This document shows positions 23,051-34,856 of a stretch of 64,000 nt of DNA, piece after piece. A model generated the notes under the pieces. The model was not told where the DNA came from and made no database searches. It saw nothing but the letters and a program-made list of their open reading frames with translations. Location: NCBI GenBank assembly GCA_951230915.1, contig OX579636.1:46317912-46381911 (forward strand), read 5' to 3'. Within the stretch, counting starts at the first letter, position 1, and each line of letters begins with the position of its first letter. The stretch is from Antitrichia curtipendula (lineage: Eukaryota > Streptophyta > Bryopsida > Hypnales > Leucodontaceae). Both the position numbers and the translations under genes were made by a program.

Positions 23051-25847
23051 GGTCTTAACCTAATTATCTATCTACCATTACTCTATTAGTATGGAACGTT
23101 AATTGTGGTAAGGTGTTTAGATTACCCTTAGATAAACCGAAAAATTGTACCCCTATTATCTCCTTCCTCTACTTTCCTCACTAATCAAGACTTATCTTAC
23201 TTTCCGGGCTCCCACAATCACCCTCATGTATTCAACATATCCACAACATCAAAAACCTCATTTTGCTTTGCAAATAAATTCTATGCTCAAAATTTTCAAA
23301 ATCAGACCAAATGATTGCCTCTATGACCTACTAATTTACAACCAAGCTCACAAAAATGTTGGATGTTTGAAATTTGAAATTTTTTAGTCGACGTCTCAAA
23401 GCTTGTTGTTTCAAAATAATTGGTTTGAGAATAAATGTGAGCAATGCACGTTTGTAGCACAAGAGGTAAGTGCTTCTTCTTTGCCACTTCACTTTGAGAC
23501 ACAATATGAGTTTCTTAGTGATGTTTGAAAAAGTATTGCATTTTTCTAAAAAGTAGGGTTTGGACAGCATTATTCTGCAAATTGGTTCATATGTCCTTAA
23601 TTTGGGGTTGTCATGATAGAAATTTTGCAAGAGATTTACAATGGTCACAAGGTACCTCAATTTCTTTGTATATACCCAAGCTTTAACAATAGACATCATT
23701 AGATGTAAATTCAAGAAGTTTTAAAGTAATCAGCTCCTTAAAAAAATATATAGGTCTCAATTCCTTCCCAAATTGACCTTTCGAGGGGACTGTGCATATT
23801 ATTTTGTTACCTATTTTGTTAGAGATGTCTGAAGGAAGTATGAAATCTACATCACTTAGCTAGACCAAGTTCAAGTACTATTATTGCTTGCACATTAGTG
23901 TATCCATAAACTCCATGGCAAGAATGCATTGAGTTTTGAACTCTCAATAAATCTAAGGAACACACCTTTGAGAAGCCAACTTATGGTACAATTTCTTGGA
24001 GTTTTCTAGACTCTTTTCACGGTTGATTCCTCATTGTGAAAGTCCAGTTGTTGCACACTAAGACATAATATCACAAACTGCCTCACATTAATAAGCAAGC
24101 TCATAGAAGATCAAGTGAAGCTCTGGTTCGTTTTGTGACAATATGTGAATAGTTGGTTTGTTCTAGTGATAGCAGAGAAATAACATAGTGGTTTTGGAAT
24201 TGAGTTTCAACATACTGAAGACTAGTAGATACATATGAATATAATCTACAATTCACTTTTTGTTTCAATTTTGAACTCCTATGAATATTCTGGTGATTTA
24301 TGGTGACTGAGATGTGTTCAATAGTCTTTTTGTGTAATTATGACCATTGAAATACTTCTTGTATTTTGTGTAATACGTATGATGCAATATAAAGAAGTGA
24401 AAATCATTTTTGACCAACGATGTTGTGCCATGTGTACAAAAGTTATTCTCAACTACCATACTATTGCATTTGTACATAGTTTTATACTATCACCTTAAAA
24501 GAGGTAGTAACTGCTTATGTATACTATGTAAATTTGAAAATTTGAAAATCCCAGACTTAAATACTCTATTGAATTTGAACTTTAGGCATATAACCATGAT
24601 CTCTTGGTTTCCTAATTGTAGCAAAATACAATAAATATTTTTACTCCATGATATTCTACACTAATATATACATGGATACACTCACAATAGAAAAGTCTCC
24701 AATTTTTTAGAGCATGCTCTATATTTGAAATGATTTTTTTACACTTTCCTTATTAAACTTTCTTTAATTTTAAGTTTTCAAAAAGAAAACTGAAAATTTT
24801 GTGACTTATATTTTGTATTTTCATCTTACAAAAGTAAATATAAAAATTTCAAGGTTAAATTTTACAAAATGATAACTTGTAGAATGGAAAGATTTTAATA
24901 TTCAACTCTATAATCACAGGCTTGTCTTTTCTAAAGTGGATGATAGATGCCTTTTTAGATCATTGTAGGAATTAGATCATTTTTATCAAAGTACCTTGAT
25001 GATAGATTTTATCCTTTCTTAAAGATGTTGAGGGAAAAAAGTGGCTGAAAGATGACCTCATAGTATTGAAACAAAGAATGCACCTATTGATCCAATAATC
25101 CAAGCATTTTGGTGACTACCTTGGTCATAGTGGGATGCATCCTTTAAGGGTTAAGTATTTCATATTTGGGGAAAGAGCAGAAAGAAAAAACTTCACTTGA
25201 GCTAATGAGCTCTCTACATCCATAGACATAGACAGGAATGAAACATGCAAAATGTAGACGATAACTCTTTCATTCATCCGAACGTCCATACATTCATCCA
25301 TAACTGAGTGACATTCATTCATGGCAAAAGGGGGAATACATTGCAGCAAGATTAATCATTTCTGTTGGGAACAAAATATTTTGAGCTCATTTTTCACACG
25401 TGAAGTTTCAGTATTCTCATCAATAGCCTCGAATCGAGAATCAAGGGAGACGTGTTCAATATTGGACGAAGTTTGTACTCATACACCAGCATGCTTCACC
25501 CTTTTCGCTTGCAATGTCTCTCACGATTCTGCGACTCTGATGTCCTCTATTAATTTGTACAGGTAAAAGGATTCTAAAGACGCTCATCTGCCTAAGTATC
25601 TATGCCCTGTTGCTCTTGCTAAACATCTCGCCCATGACAGCGCCACGGTGGATGCAGCACAAGCTTCTGCACGATCGGTCAAGCTATGGGTCTCAACCTG
25701 TGAGGATGAACAAATTGGTCCTAGTATTGCTGTAAGATCGAATGCAGGGTGAGCTGCATAAAGAATGCATCCTCTACTTCAAAGAGTTTAATTGTTCTCC
25801 GCTAGAAAAATCCAAGAGAAAAAGAACTGGACAGGTGGTGTCAGGCG
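23051..25847. other. AT-rich intergenic DNA, no gene established
   Basis: A minus-strand stretch (about 23714-23302) stays open across two frames for roughly 130 codons and reads plausibly as decayed coding sequence, but I recognise no family. The rest is featureless. The last 300 bases before 25848 should contain the 3' UTR of the BODYGUARD-like gene. Confidence 0.35.
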
Positions 25848-28372
25848 TTACGTAACGTTTGTTGTCGCGAACTTTGCATCAGCAGCAAGAATCTCCTGCG
25901 TTATCAATCGACACGGCTCCTCCTCTCGCTTCCACACGACATCGACGTGTCCAAATCCGGGGACCGTATGCAGTTCTACATTCGAAAACCGTCGGTTCAT
26001 TTCCTCTGCCAGAGTGATGTGACATGAAGTGTCATCAACCCCATGGTAGACAAAGATGCGCTTCTGTAGCTTCTGCAATTTGATCAGCGCTGGGACGACA
26101 GCATGCGTACCACCGAGAAGTGAGTTGTGAGTCATGTGCCATGCGGCGTCGTGGTGGTTTGTGATGTAATCTGAGATGAAAGAGGGTGGGAACCTGCACA
26201 TTTGAAAAATAATCCGAATTCAAATCGGACGTACATTGCAAGAATTAACAAATCATCTCTTGAAAATTCGTTCGCGCTCAAAGCTGAAGTCGTAATCAAG
26301 GTAAACCATGTCGACCAGCAGAGGGGAGTGGCTTACCGGCTCAACTTCTTGTGTATATATGACACCCAGAACCTATGCCTTGCATAAAACAAGTGCGCCA
26401 CAGCCCGGCTGAGATTGTAGTATTTGCTAACTAACAACCCTCGAAAACCCTTCACCTGCATGCAGAACACGGAGAGTCAGGATGGCTTAATTCTCCAAAT
26501 CTTGAGGATTTCTGTACATCTTGTAGCTGAGAGAAGATCTTGTAGATGCAAATGAGAACGTTCAGTCCAAGTACCGTGAAAGGTTGAAGGTAGGAGAAGA
26601 AGGAAGCGCAGGGCAGCCGAGCTGACTTGCCGCTATCGTCAAAATCTCCAGGAGGGTACACGGGTGCAATCAAAGTGATCGATCTCACCCTCTCTGGATA
26701 CCGAGCCGCCAGCACCAAGGCCATGATACATCCCATGGAATGTGCCACGATGTGGAAGCTCTCCAACCCATGCCTGTGAATTATGGACTTCTCCAGAGCT
26801 TGAATGTGATCAGTCACTGTGTAAGCACAATTCAGGGGTCGAGGACTTCGCCCGCAACCGAGAAGATCAGGAGCCAGAATCCTATGCTGTGTCTTGATTT
26901 CATCTGAGAGGTGAGGGATCAAGTTGGTGTCAAACCAGAACGATGACGAGCTGAACAGGCCATGGAGGAACAGTACCCCCGTGTTCTCTGCACACACAAA
27001 TAAACACCATCAGATGTTCTCTCCTGACAAAATTCCTCGTCTGAAGTTTTCGAAACAAAATTGACAACAATTAACAGACTTGCAGGCGTCAATGCAGAAA
27101 TCAAGCATGTGAATAATCTCGATTACACTCTAAACTCTTTATTATTACTACCTGCACTATTATTTGACATTCAAGAATATTCTGCACGCTTGTCGGTGCA
27201 CTATCACTGACGGTAGCACATGTAACACACATTCAAACTATGTCCGAGTGAAAAAAGCTGGGACAGAAGACGGCGAGACAGTGAAAAAGGCTTCCTGAAG
27301 TGCACCTCTAGTTGCGGTGATGTGTGGAGGATTGGGATCAGCCACTGAAGACGCAAACATGGGCTTCAAATCCTCTGAGTTAGAGACCGTGGATTCCAAG
27401 CCACAGAAATTTGTACATCTTTGCCCTCCGGAAACAGAATCCTCACATCGAACGAACAGTCTGCTTGATGCTTCTTTTCGTGTCATCAAGAGGACAGTAC
27501 ACTCAGGGCACTGGCAATCGGACCAGCGAGGTTTGACAGGCTTCACTTCTTCCGCTTCTTCTTCTTCCTACACATATCACACACTGAATTTGTTAAAAAT
27601 ACAAAAAGCCAAATGCAAACTTAAGTTTTGTTAACTACTCCATTCTACCATTATAAACGTCAATATTACATCTATTGAGCTTCAAAAGGTCATACCCGTG
27701 TCCCCAATATCTGTGATGATCATTTCAGCGCAAGCCCTGTTTCATAAGAATTGACGCTTTTTCACATTTTTCATAAAAAGTCACGTAAGAGATGTTAAAC
27801 TTTAATGAATTAGAAATAACACCAGAAAGGAGAATTTAAAAAAGCTAATCAATTTTGAAGCCTGAGCGAACCACAACATATACCTGTCCAACCACTCCAT
27901 GGATTGGCTCGGGCACTTCATAGCCCCAGCACCCACAAACATTCCCTTTCACATTTCTGGGGCGCAGGATGCCGGCCCGCTTGGGCCTGAGTACGACGGA
28001 GTCTTTCGGTTCTGGGTTCCGGAGATCCGGCTCAGTCACTTTCTCCAACGGGCTGGCGACAGGGAAGTAATTGGCGTTCAAGGGCGGTCGTCCCTCATGG
28101 TAAAAGTCCAGAATCCAAAACATGACGCCCATGATCATGTTCATGAGAGCCAACGAAGCATACAAAACCTCCTCCGCGCAAATCCAGAACCCGTCGACGA
28201 CTTGCCGTTTCCAAATGGCCATCCACGACAGGGGCGACACTTTCTGTTTGATCAGTCTCTTGCCGGCGATCAGACCTGTTCCCCAGAACAACACAACCGC
28301 CGACGCCATCGCCCACACCAGTGCCGGTGGACGATACAATGACTCCATCGCCATGGGCACCGCGGCTTCCAT
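25848..28372 (-). CDS. BDG: BODYGUARD-like alpha/beta-fold hydrolase
   Basis: Five exons give about 517 residues: 28372-27884, 27567-27436 (3' end uncertain), 26985-26518, 26455-26337 and 26193-25848. Exon 1 encodes an N-terminal membrane region (about residues 15-35 and 75-95). Exon 2 carries VKPRWSDCQCPEC, the RWSDCxCxxC signature of this family. The hydrolase core shows VLFLHGLFSSSSFW, APDLLGCGRSPRP and the nucleophile elbow AHSMG (Ser about 290). Asp in HGVDDT (about 457) and His in GFGHVD (about 485) complete the triad. BODYGUARD proteins act at the epidermal cell wall and are needed for normal cutin and cuticle formation; the substrate is not settled. Exons 3 to 5 join cleanly (phases 0, 0, 2). 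The exon 2/3 junction is the weak point because the GT used (GTTTCC) is not a strong donor. An earlier in-frame ATG at 28510 exists, but 28372 (MEAAVP) gives the more natural start. Confidence 0.88.
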
Positions 28373-28984
28373 ATCACTTTCGAACTTTCTGGAAACCGAA
28401 CTCCAAATCAAGGTCCTAAATTCCCTATTCCAAAACAAAAATAATAATACGACCTGCTTGGATCTTTTACAAAAAACCCATCGACACGACCATGTCCGTT
28501 CCCTGAACACGCGCTAATCTCCCGCTTCGTAACGCCATTACAGAAACGACGAATCAGTCTTCAACAATAATACTCATACATCAAAATTTGCGCACGATGG
28601 CGAGGCGCAAGATTTCGACAAATTCGAAGACATAACTGTGAGCATCACTTTCCGCTGTCTTTAATTCCCAGCACACCCGCATCCACAATGCATTCGCGAC
28701 TGACTTGCAAAGAACCAACGAAAGCGAATCGAATGCGGCCTCTGCAGTACCTCCGCCCTTCACACCAGAAACCCTCTACGCAATCCAAAAGTACGCGAGA
28801 AAAAAATCCCCAATTCGAAAGCAGCAAGAGCAGGACATCATGGAGCCCTCGATCACAACGAACGCTGTTGAAAGGAAGAACCTGGCTCGTTGACGTGTAC
28901 AACCGACAATGCCAGACCCGAAGCAGCTTCACTGTGCCTACCTTCGCGTACCAACTCCGAAGGACAAAGACTCGCTCTCGAGTC

Positions 28985-29024
<40 letters not shown>

Positions 29025-29330
29025 GCAACTAACTGATGACGTCCAATGCAAAAAACGAGCAACTACCCAAAGTGGGGCCCTGGGATTTCGAGCATTTGCA
29101 GATGGCAGGCTCTGCGAGCTTCCAGGCTTCCAGCGTTGCGGCTGCGGAAGCAGCAACTGAGTTGCGCCGGCGACCAGGGTGAAGGGAGGGAACGCCATCT
29201 GCCTTTCGCACCGACCGACGGACGCGGGGCCTCCGTCCAGGGCCAACTGAGCTCTGCCACCCTTGATCCACGTATGATTTCGTTTCAAAAGCACCTTTTC
29301 GCTTTCGCTTTCGCTTTTCTTTTTCTTAAC
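28373..29330. promoter_or_regulatory. GC-rich upstream region of the BODYGUARD-like gene with CT microsatellite
   Basis: The stretch is GC-richer than its surroundings and contains an uninterrupted CT dinucleotide run (about 28987-29022), equal to GA on the gene's strand. GA/CT tracts are common in plant core promoters and 5' UTRs and can bind GAGA-binding BBR/BPC factors, so a regulatory role is plausible. The run creates several long but meaningless open frames (SLSLSL or RERERE), which I do not annotate. Confidence 0.5.
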
Positions 29331-30209
29331 TTAGGGCCGGTTTATTCATGCTCTTGGGCCAGATGGAAGGCTAGCCTGATTTGCCTTCAATCTGGCCCTC
29401 AATCCGGACCCAATTCACCACTCTGACCTTAGATAATGTAAAGTGGTGAGGTCAGATTCTAGGACCGGATTGCCAATTCATCATTTTGACCTTAGATAAT
29501 GTAAAGTGGTGAAGCTGGATTCTTAAAGTTGGGTTTCCAATTAATGTGTTCTTGGATTTTTCTTAGGCTCAATTTAAAAAATATAAAATATGCATCTTTT
29601 CCTTTCTCTACTTATTTTTTTCTATTTCAAAAAAATAAAAGAGAGTTTTGTTTTTGTTTTTCTTCCTATTTATTAAGGGTCCCGTCCAATGACCGGGGAG
29701 TATCGCCGTTTAGTTACGACCTAGCCAGTAGAATTTGAGAATTGCCGAATTGAATTCAAAAGTTTAGGGAAAAAAACGACCAACGAAGAGGGAAAAAGAA
29801 AGAATATTTTTTATTTCTATGGGCTTAGCCAGGAGTATACTCTAGACAGCCGGTTAGTCCAAGAGAATGTAAGATATTAGCCGGTTAAGCTAAAAAAACT
29901 CCCCGGACTGTGGTCCCGTCTAAGAAAGGTGACGCTCCCAATGTTGGGAACGTCGGGGGAGTGTTGGAGGAACTTTGGCGCGGGGCTGGAGAACTCGTCG
30001 CTCAACAAAAACGACGCTCTTCGCATTCGTAGTGAACTTGATCGCAATTTCGTGGCTGCCAACAAAGATGCAACGAGTTTTGAATTGAAATCCCCCACAT
30101 TCAAATTTCGCACACTTCTAATTTGCACACTCTGAAGTAGTATGGAGCCAATTCTCATTCTGTATCCAAATTCTGGCAATGCAGACAATGCCGGACTGAT
30201 TTAATTTTT
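29331..30209. other. Intergenic DNA with a short direct duplication
   Basis: A block including 'gaccttagataatgtaaagtggtga' is repeated (about 29423-29450 and 29490-29515). 'gtcccgtccaatgaccggggag' (about 29679) is partly inverted at about 29899 ('ctccccggactgtggtcccgtc'), which suggests the ends of a decayed element. No gene seen. Confidence 0.4.
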
Positions 30210-30512
30210 GGCAGAATGGAGCAACACGGTGGAAGGACTTCGCTCTCGGTCGGACTCGCAGAACATGGGAATGGGCGTGAAGCATATGAGAGCTTGTTCT
30301 CCGAATGAAACTAAACAAGAAGGATATGAACCGGATGCAATCACTTATTCGAGCATCCTGAATGCATGTGGAAGTGGCTGAAGGAGGATTCTAGGGCTTA
30401 GGGTTTCGAGGGTCTGTCATTCCCAAGAAGAAAGGGTTTGATTCAGATGAGCGTGTGAGTAATGGGCTGGTGCACATGTATGCGAAGTGTGGCAGCTTGC
30501 ATTGATGATGTT
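30210..30512 (+). pseudogene. Pentatricopeptide-repeat (PLS-class) gene fragment
   Basis: Three frames must be combined. GLAEHGNGREAYESLFSE (about 30244-30306) is followed by KQEGYEPDAITYSSILNACG (about 30315-30376), then GFDSDERVSNGLVHMYAKCG (about 30436-30492). These are consecutive parts of the 35/36-residue repeat of plant PLS-type PPR proteins, organellar RNA-editing or processing factors. Stops after ACGSG and after the final SLH, together with indels between the segments, show that it is a broken fragment. No matching segments were found on either side, so it is an isolated piece. Confidence 0.85.
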
Positions 30513-33500
30513 GCTGAGACAATGAATATAATGAACGCAATGCATGTATTTTCAGTTTCTTATATTCTTGGCAAATGGAAACGGATCCCCGATTAGCATT
30601 GGAAGCGATCATTGCTTCGAGATTCGAGATTTGATCTTTAATCTCCTCTCTGCTAGGAATCATTCTCAATATCGGCTCAGGTCCTTTCTGCTGTAAGAAA
30701 ATCGGGGCTACAGAATCACCAAAAAAATTTGCATTATTGTCTCGAACCTTGTAAGATATATGAATTTGGAGTGAACGATTTAGCTTTTGGATTCTTGATG
30801 CTTGGTCTGTCCCTCTTATCACAAGGATTTAAACATGCAAAATCATTTACTGATGGCAGTCTTTTTCCTCCTTTCTACCGCCTGCAAAGTAATCTTTGTG
30901 AAAATTGAAGCACTGGGCCTCGAAAATACACTTGAGATAACTCACTTTTAGAATCTTTCAATGAAGACATGTTTCCAACTTCCAAAGATTTCCACCACCA
31001 ACCCAATTTTCTTTCCCAATCATTCATGCTCATTCAGCATCGATTTCGCAGGCAGAATAGAGTTGGTGGAGCTTTGAGCTTCCATTGTTGCATTGTTGGT
31101 ATTGAATTCTGTCACCATGAATTCCATCGGCATGCCTTCGTTCTATGCATTGGTTGATTGCTGTGAGAGAGAGTTGTTTCATGATTGTCTCTGATCAAAT
31201 TTTGCTTGTTATGGCGAGTGAATTTTACTTGAGTTTTACTCAAGCTGAATTTTTAGCTGAATTTGATTCGTGGTTTCATGTTCTTTGAAAGGATCCTGTA
31301 GGATTTTGGCCGTTTTGGGTGAATTTGTGGTAGTAAGGCAATATTTTGCTGCAAGGGTGTGAACTTCCATTAATTAATTTTTTTTTTTTTAAATTTTCAG
31401 AAAGTTCAGTGAAGATTATGTTGTTCAATGGAGCTATCTCATGCAGCTTCCCTCCAGATTTAAAGCAAGTCCTCTATTACTCATTTTTTTTTCCAACTTT
31501 TCTCAGGCTCCTTGCATTTGTTGATAATGTATTGTATTGAATCAAATTTGGTTTTGGAGTTTGTCATTAAGAGTTTTCTTTTTGCAGGTATTGATCTCCA
31601 AGTTTCGCATCTGTATATTTTGTGGACCTTGGAGGCTTGAATGTCTGCTCGGAATGTATGTAAATAAAATTGTTTCGTGTTAATGTGTTTACCTTTGAGT
31701 GGTGTTTGATGATCCTTGCAGGATGTGAGTGACGTTCGGGAAGTCCCTAACAATTAGGTATTCATCCTCTTTGTTCTTATTCTACCATTTGTAAGTGCAA
31801 TTTGTGATCACTTTACTTTACATATATTTGAAATTACTGTGGATATTGCTAGTTACAAAGAATTTACCTTCCAAGAGACTAATATCTTCATATTTGGGAG
31901 AAATCTTACCAAAATTGAAGATTTTGCAACCCACTGTATGTATGACGCACAAAATTCCCCTCCCTTAGTTCTTGCAATTTTTTCTACAGAGGATGTGTCA
32001 AATGAAGGCAAGTTAGCAAGTATGGTTGAGGCCCACGCTTGCTCAACTCATCTTGGAAGTAGTAAGTAGTCTTTTTTTTCCCAATTTTGTATGTTTTAGT
32101 TTAGTCTTTGTATGAGGTGACTTACTACATATCCAACCATTGAGTCTCTGGGCAATTCAACTACGGTAGTTAAAAATTTGTTTTAAGTTTTGTCGCACAA
32201 GTGTTGTCTTCACTTAATAGGTTTTTGTAAATAATTGCACTATATCCTACATAAAAAGATTCTTTGTCATTCATCAATGAAAAAGAATTGTGGCATCCCT
32301 CAAGGGTTAAATTAGGTTGTTTTGTTTTGTTTGTTACAATGAGATCTCGGGAACCATGTGCCCCCTGTACGTTCTTAGTACCGTTAAAAAAACAATAATC
32401 TTTCCGGATCCACAATATTGGCACATTGAAGCATGCCAATCTGTGCAATTTACTTGTAGAGCACCACTCAAGTGGTCAAAATTGGCTTGAATTTCTTTCA
32501 CTTGTTTGCATGACCAAAACCAATTTTAATTTAAGTAAACTAGGATTACATTGAACAAATTTTAATTCAAGAAATGAAGGATTCTACAACTGAACCTACT
32601 AGAAGACATTGCAAAGATTTCACCTTGCCCCCAAAGATCTAAATGTTACACATTTATTACAAATAGTCTAAAGATAGTCTACATTATTGTACCTATATAG
32701 TTATTTTCAATGTTTTAGAAATAAAGACTATTAATTAAAAAAATTGATCTTTATAGTAGATCCAATTTTCTTCAATACAGTATATGCTTTCATAGGTGAT
32801 TCTCTAGGGTCCACATGTCTTGTTCTATTTAAAAAATAAAAAAAGAACTTTTAGACATTTTTTAACCTTTTTATTTTTATTCCTACTTTACCTATTGGAA
32901 AAATGTAAGAGAGATTTTTTAAACTTTTTTTGAACCTTTTCCACCCTCTCCCTATTTTTTTTTATTTGGAAGAAAGAGGGAGTTCTTTGATTTTTTTGAA
33001 TCTTTTCCTTTTTTAATCTTGACATTTAAACTAGAATTGAAGTTGAAACTAGAGTTGTAGTCCCATAATAGTTGTCATTTTTTTTCATGAGAATTTCAAG
33101 AATTTCAAGCAATTAAATTTTTTGGTCTTGTCATTATATAGGTTTAAAATAATCACATGTCTAAACACATAATTCAAGTTAACATTTGATTTTTTAGCTT
33201 TTTGTTAAATATATATGTATATTTTTTAATTTTTTTAATTTTTTTTCTTAAACTCAAAATTTTTTAATTAATAAATGTACATCACGTTTTATCATACATC
33301 TTATTTTTTATATTGTAATTTTTCCTTATTACATTCTTTTTTCAAATAACTAGTTATCATTAGAATTGGTATTAACACCCATCATCTCACAGATGTTAGA
33401 GTATGTGGCGTAACTTCAACAATGACTTCCATTTACAGATTTGTGGTTGTACCATAGCATGTAATTTGTGTCTGCGCTAAATTTAATTATTAAACATGTA

Positions 33501-34272
33501 ATTTAACAAAATTTGTGTTTGTATCACAATATGTGATTTGTGTCTTCACTCTAAAATTTAATTATTAAGCATATAAATTTACCAAATCAACATCTCTAAG
33601 ATGATTAATTATTAAACAAACAAACTTACCAAATAGTCATTGGTCACAATCCAGCCGCAACGACCAAAAACAAGTGATAGAACAAGGGTCTAGAACTTTT
33701 GATCAAGATATATTAAACATTACAGTGTTCCAAAAGTTTAGCAATGCAGGTGAAAAGAAGTTTCTTGAATTTAGGGATAATTAACATGTACCAAAAAATA
33801 AAACAAAAGACTTTGCATTGATATACGGTAGAGATTTGTATGATCCAACGGAGGAGCCTAATTCGGCCCCAATGCGGCCTTAGTTGGGAAATTGGGCCAA
33901 CTAAAACCTCGTCTTGATTGCTCCCTTGGGCTAGATTTGGAGAACTTGAGCCATTCTATTGATTCAAACTTGGAGAGTTCCAACCGGCCTTCATTTCGGC
34001 CTCAAGTATAAACCGGGCCTTAGTCTAAGATAGTTCACTTTCGTCTTCTGTGGTGGGGAGGGCAGTGCATTTTTGACGTATTTTATAAATTCTCTCCGGT
34101 GGGAACACGCGGACGGCATCCATCATGGAGTCAGTTTTGATTTAGATAGAAATCTTAAGTTTCATCCACAGTAAATATTGTTCAAACAAGCAATTAAATG
34201 GGATTTGTATTATTGAACTGTTTTATTAACTTTTTGTTGGATCTTGTTGGTAGCCAAAATGGGATACCAAAT
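30513..34272. other. Intergenic DNA, no gene established
   Basis: A minus-strand frame at about 30770-30540 reads EPILRMIPSREEIKDQISNL and could be a piece of coding sequence, but I cannot place it. Elsewhere only short frames and AT-rich, poly-T DNA occur (32.8-33.3 kb). Confidence 0.35.
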
Positions 34273-34856
34273 CTTAACCCCTAAAGTCCCATTGGCCCTA
34301 TGGGGGCCAAAATGCGACTCTGAATAGGCTCATACGGTCTCAATATTCATCATAATTTACTAAAAAATTTTATAAAGCTAGAAAAATACATAAGCTTCTT
34401 GGTAATATAATTTTTATTTTAATCAGTGCCCGGAAGCAAAAATTATTGCACAAAAAGCCAAAAATGGAGGTTGGCAAGTAGCCCAGAAAATAAAAATAAA
34501 AATAAAAATAGTTAAAAATAAAAATTCCTAATACATTCTATTTTTGTCTACATATAAAACTTTGAATCATTCTATTTGGACTAGTGATGAGAAAGATATG
34601 GACGATCTTGTTTTTTGAGCAATCTAAGGATGTTCTTAAAAAAACTTCTTGTTCAACTTTGAATGCTAATATCTTCCAATCCATATGGTCAAATTTGATG
34701 AAATTCTTATCACATGATTTCAGACAAGTGAAGTACAAGATCCTATGGTTAGATTCTAAAAAAAATGTTTTTTCTACTTTCTTGGATGAATGTAGCAGAA
34801 ATGGCAATTTTGAGTATTTTTTAATAGAAAAATGGCCTTGGGACTTTAGAGGTTAA
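34273..34856. mobile_element. Terminal-inverted-repeat element, 34-kb family
   Basis: The left end CTTAACCCCTAAAGTCCCAT and the reverse complement of the right end, GTTAACCTCTAAAGTCCCAA, match over about 24 bp with four mismatches. The interior is homologous to 8516-8760, and the left end recurs at 8049-8067, so at least two copies exist in this window. No coding capacity. Confidence 0.55.

Noticed and set aside
28645..29294. Open frames containing SLSLSL or RERERE runs
   Set aside because: Created by the CT microsatellite; no domain and no conserved context.
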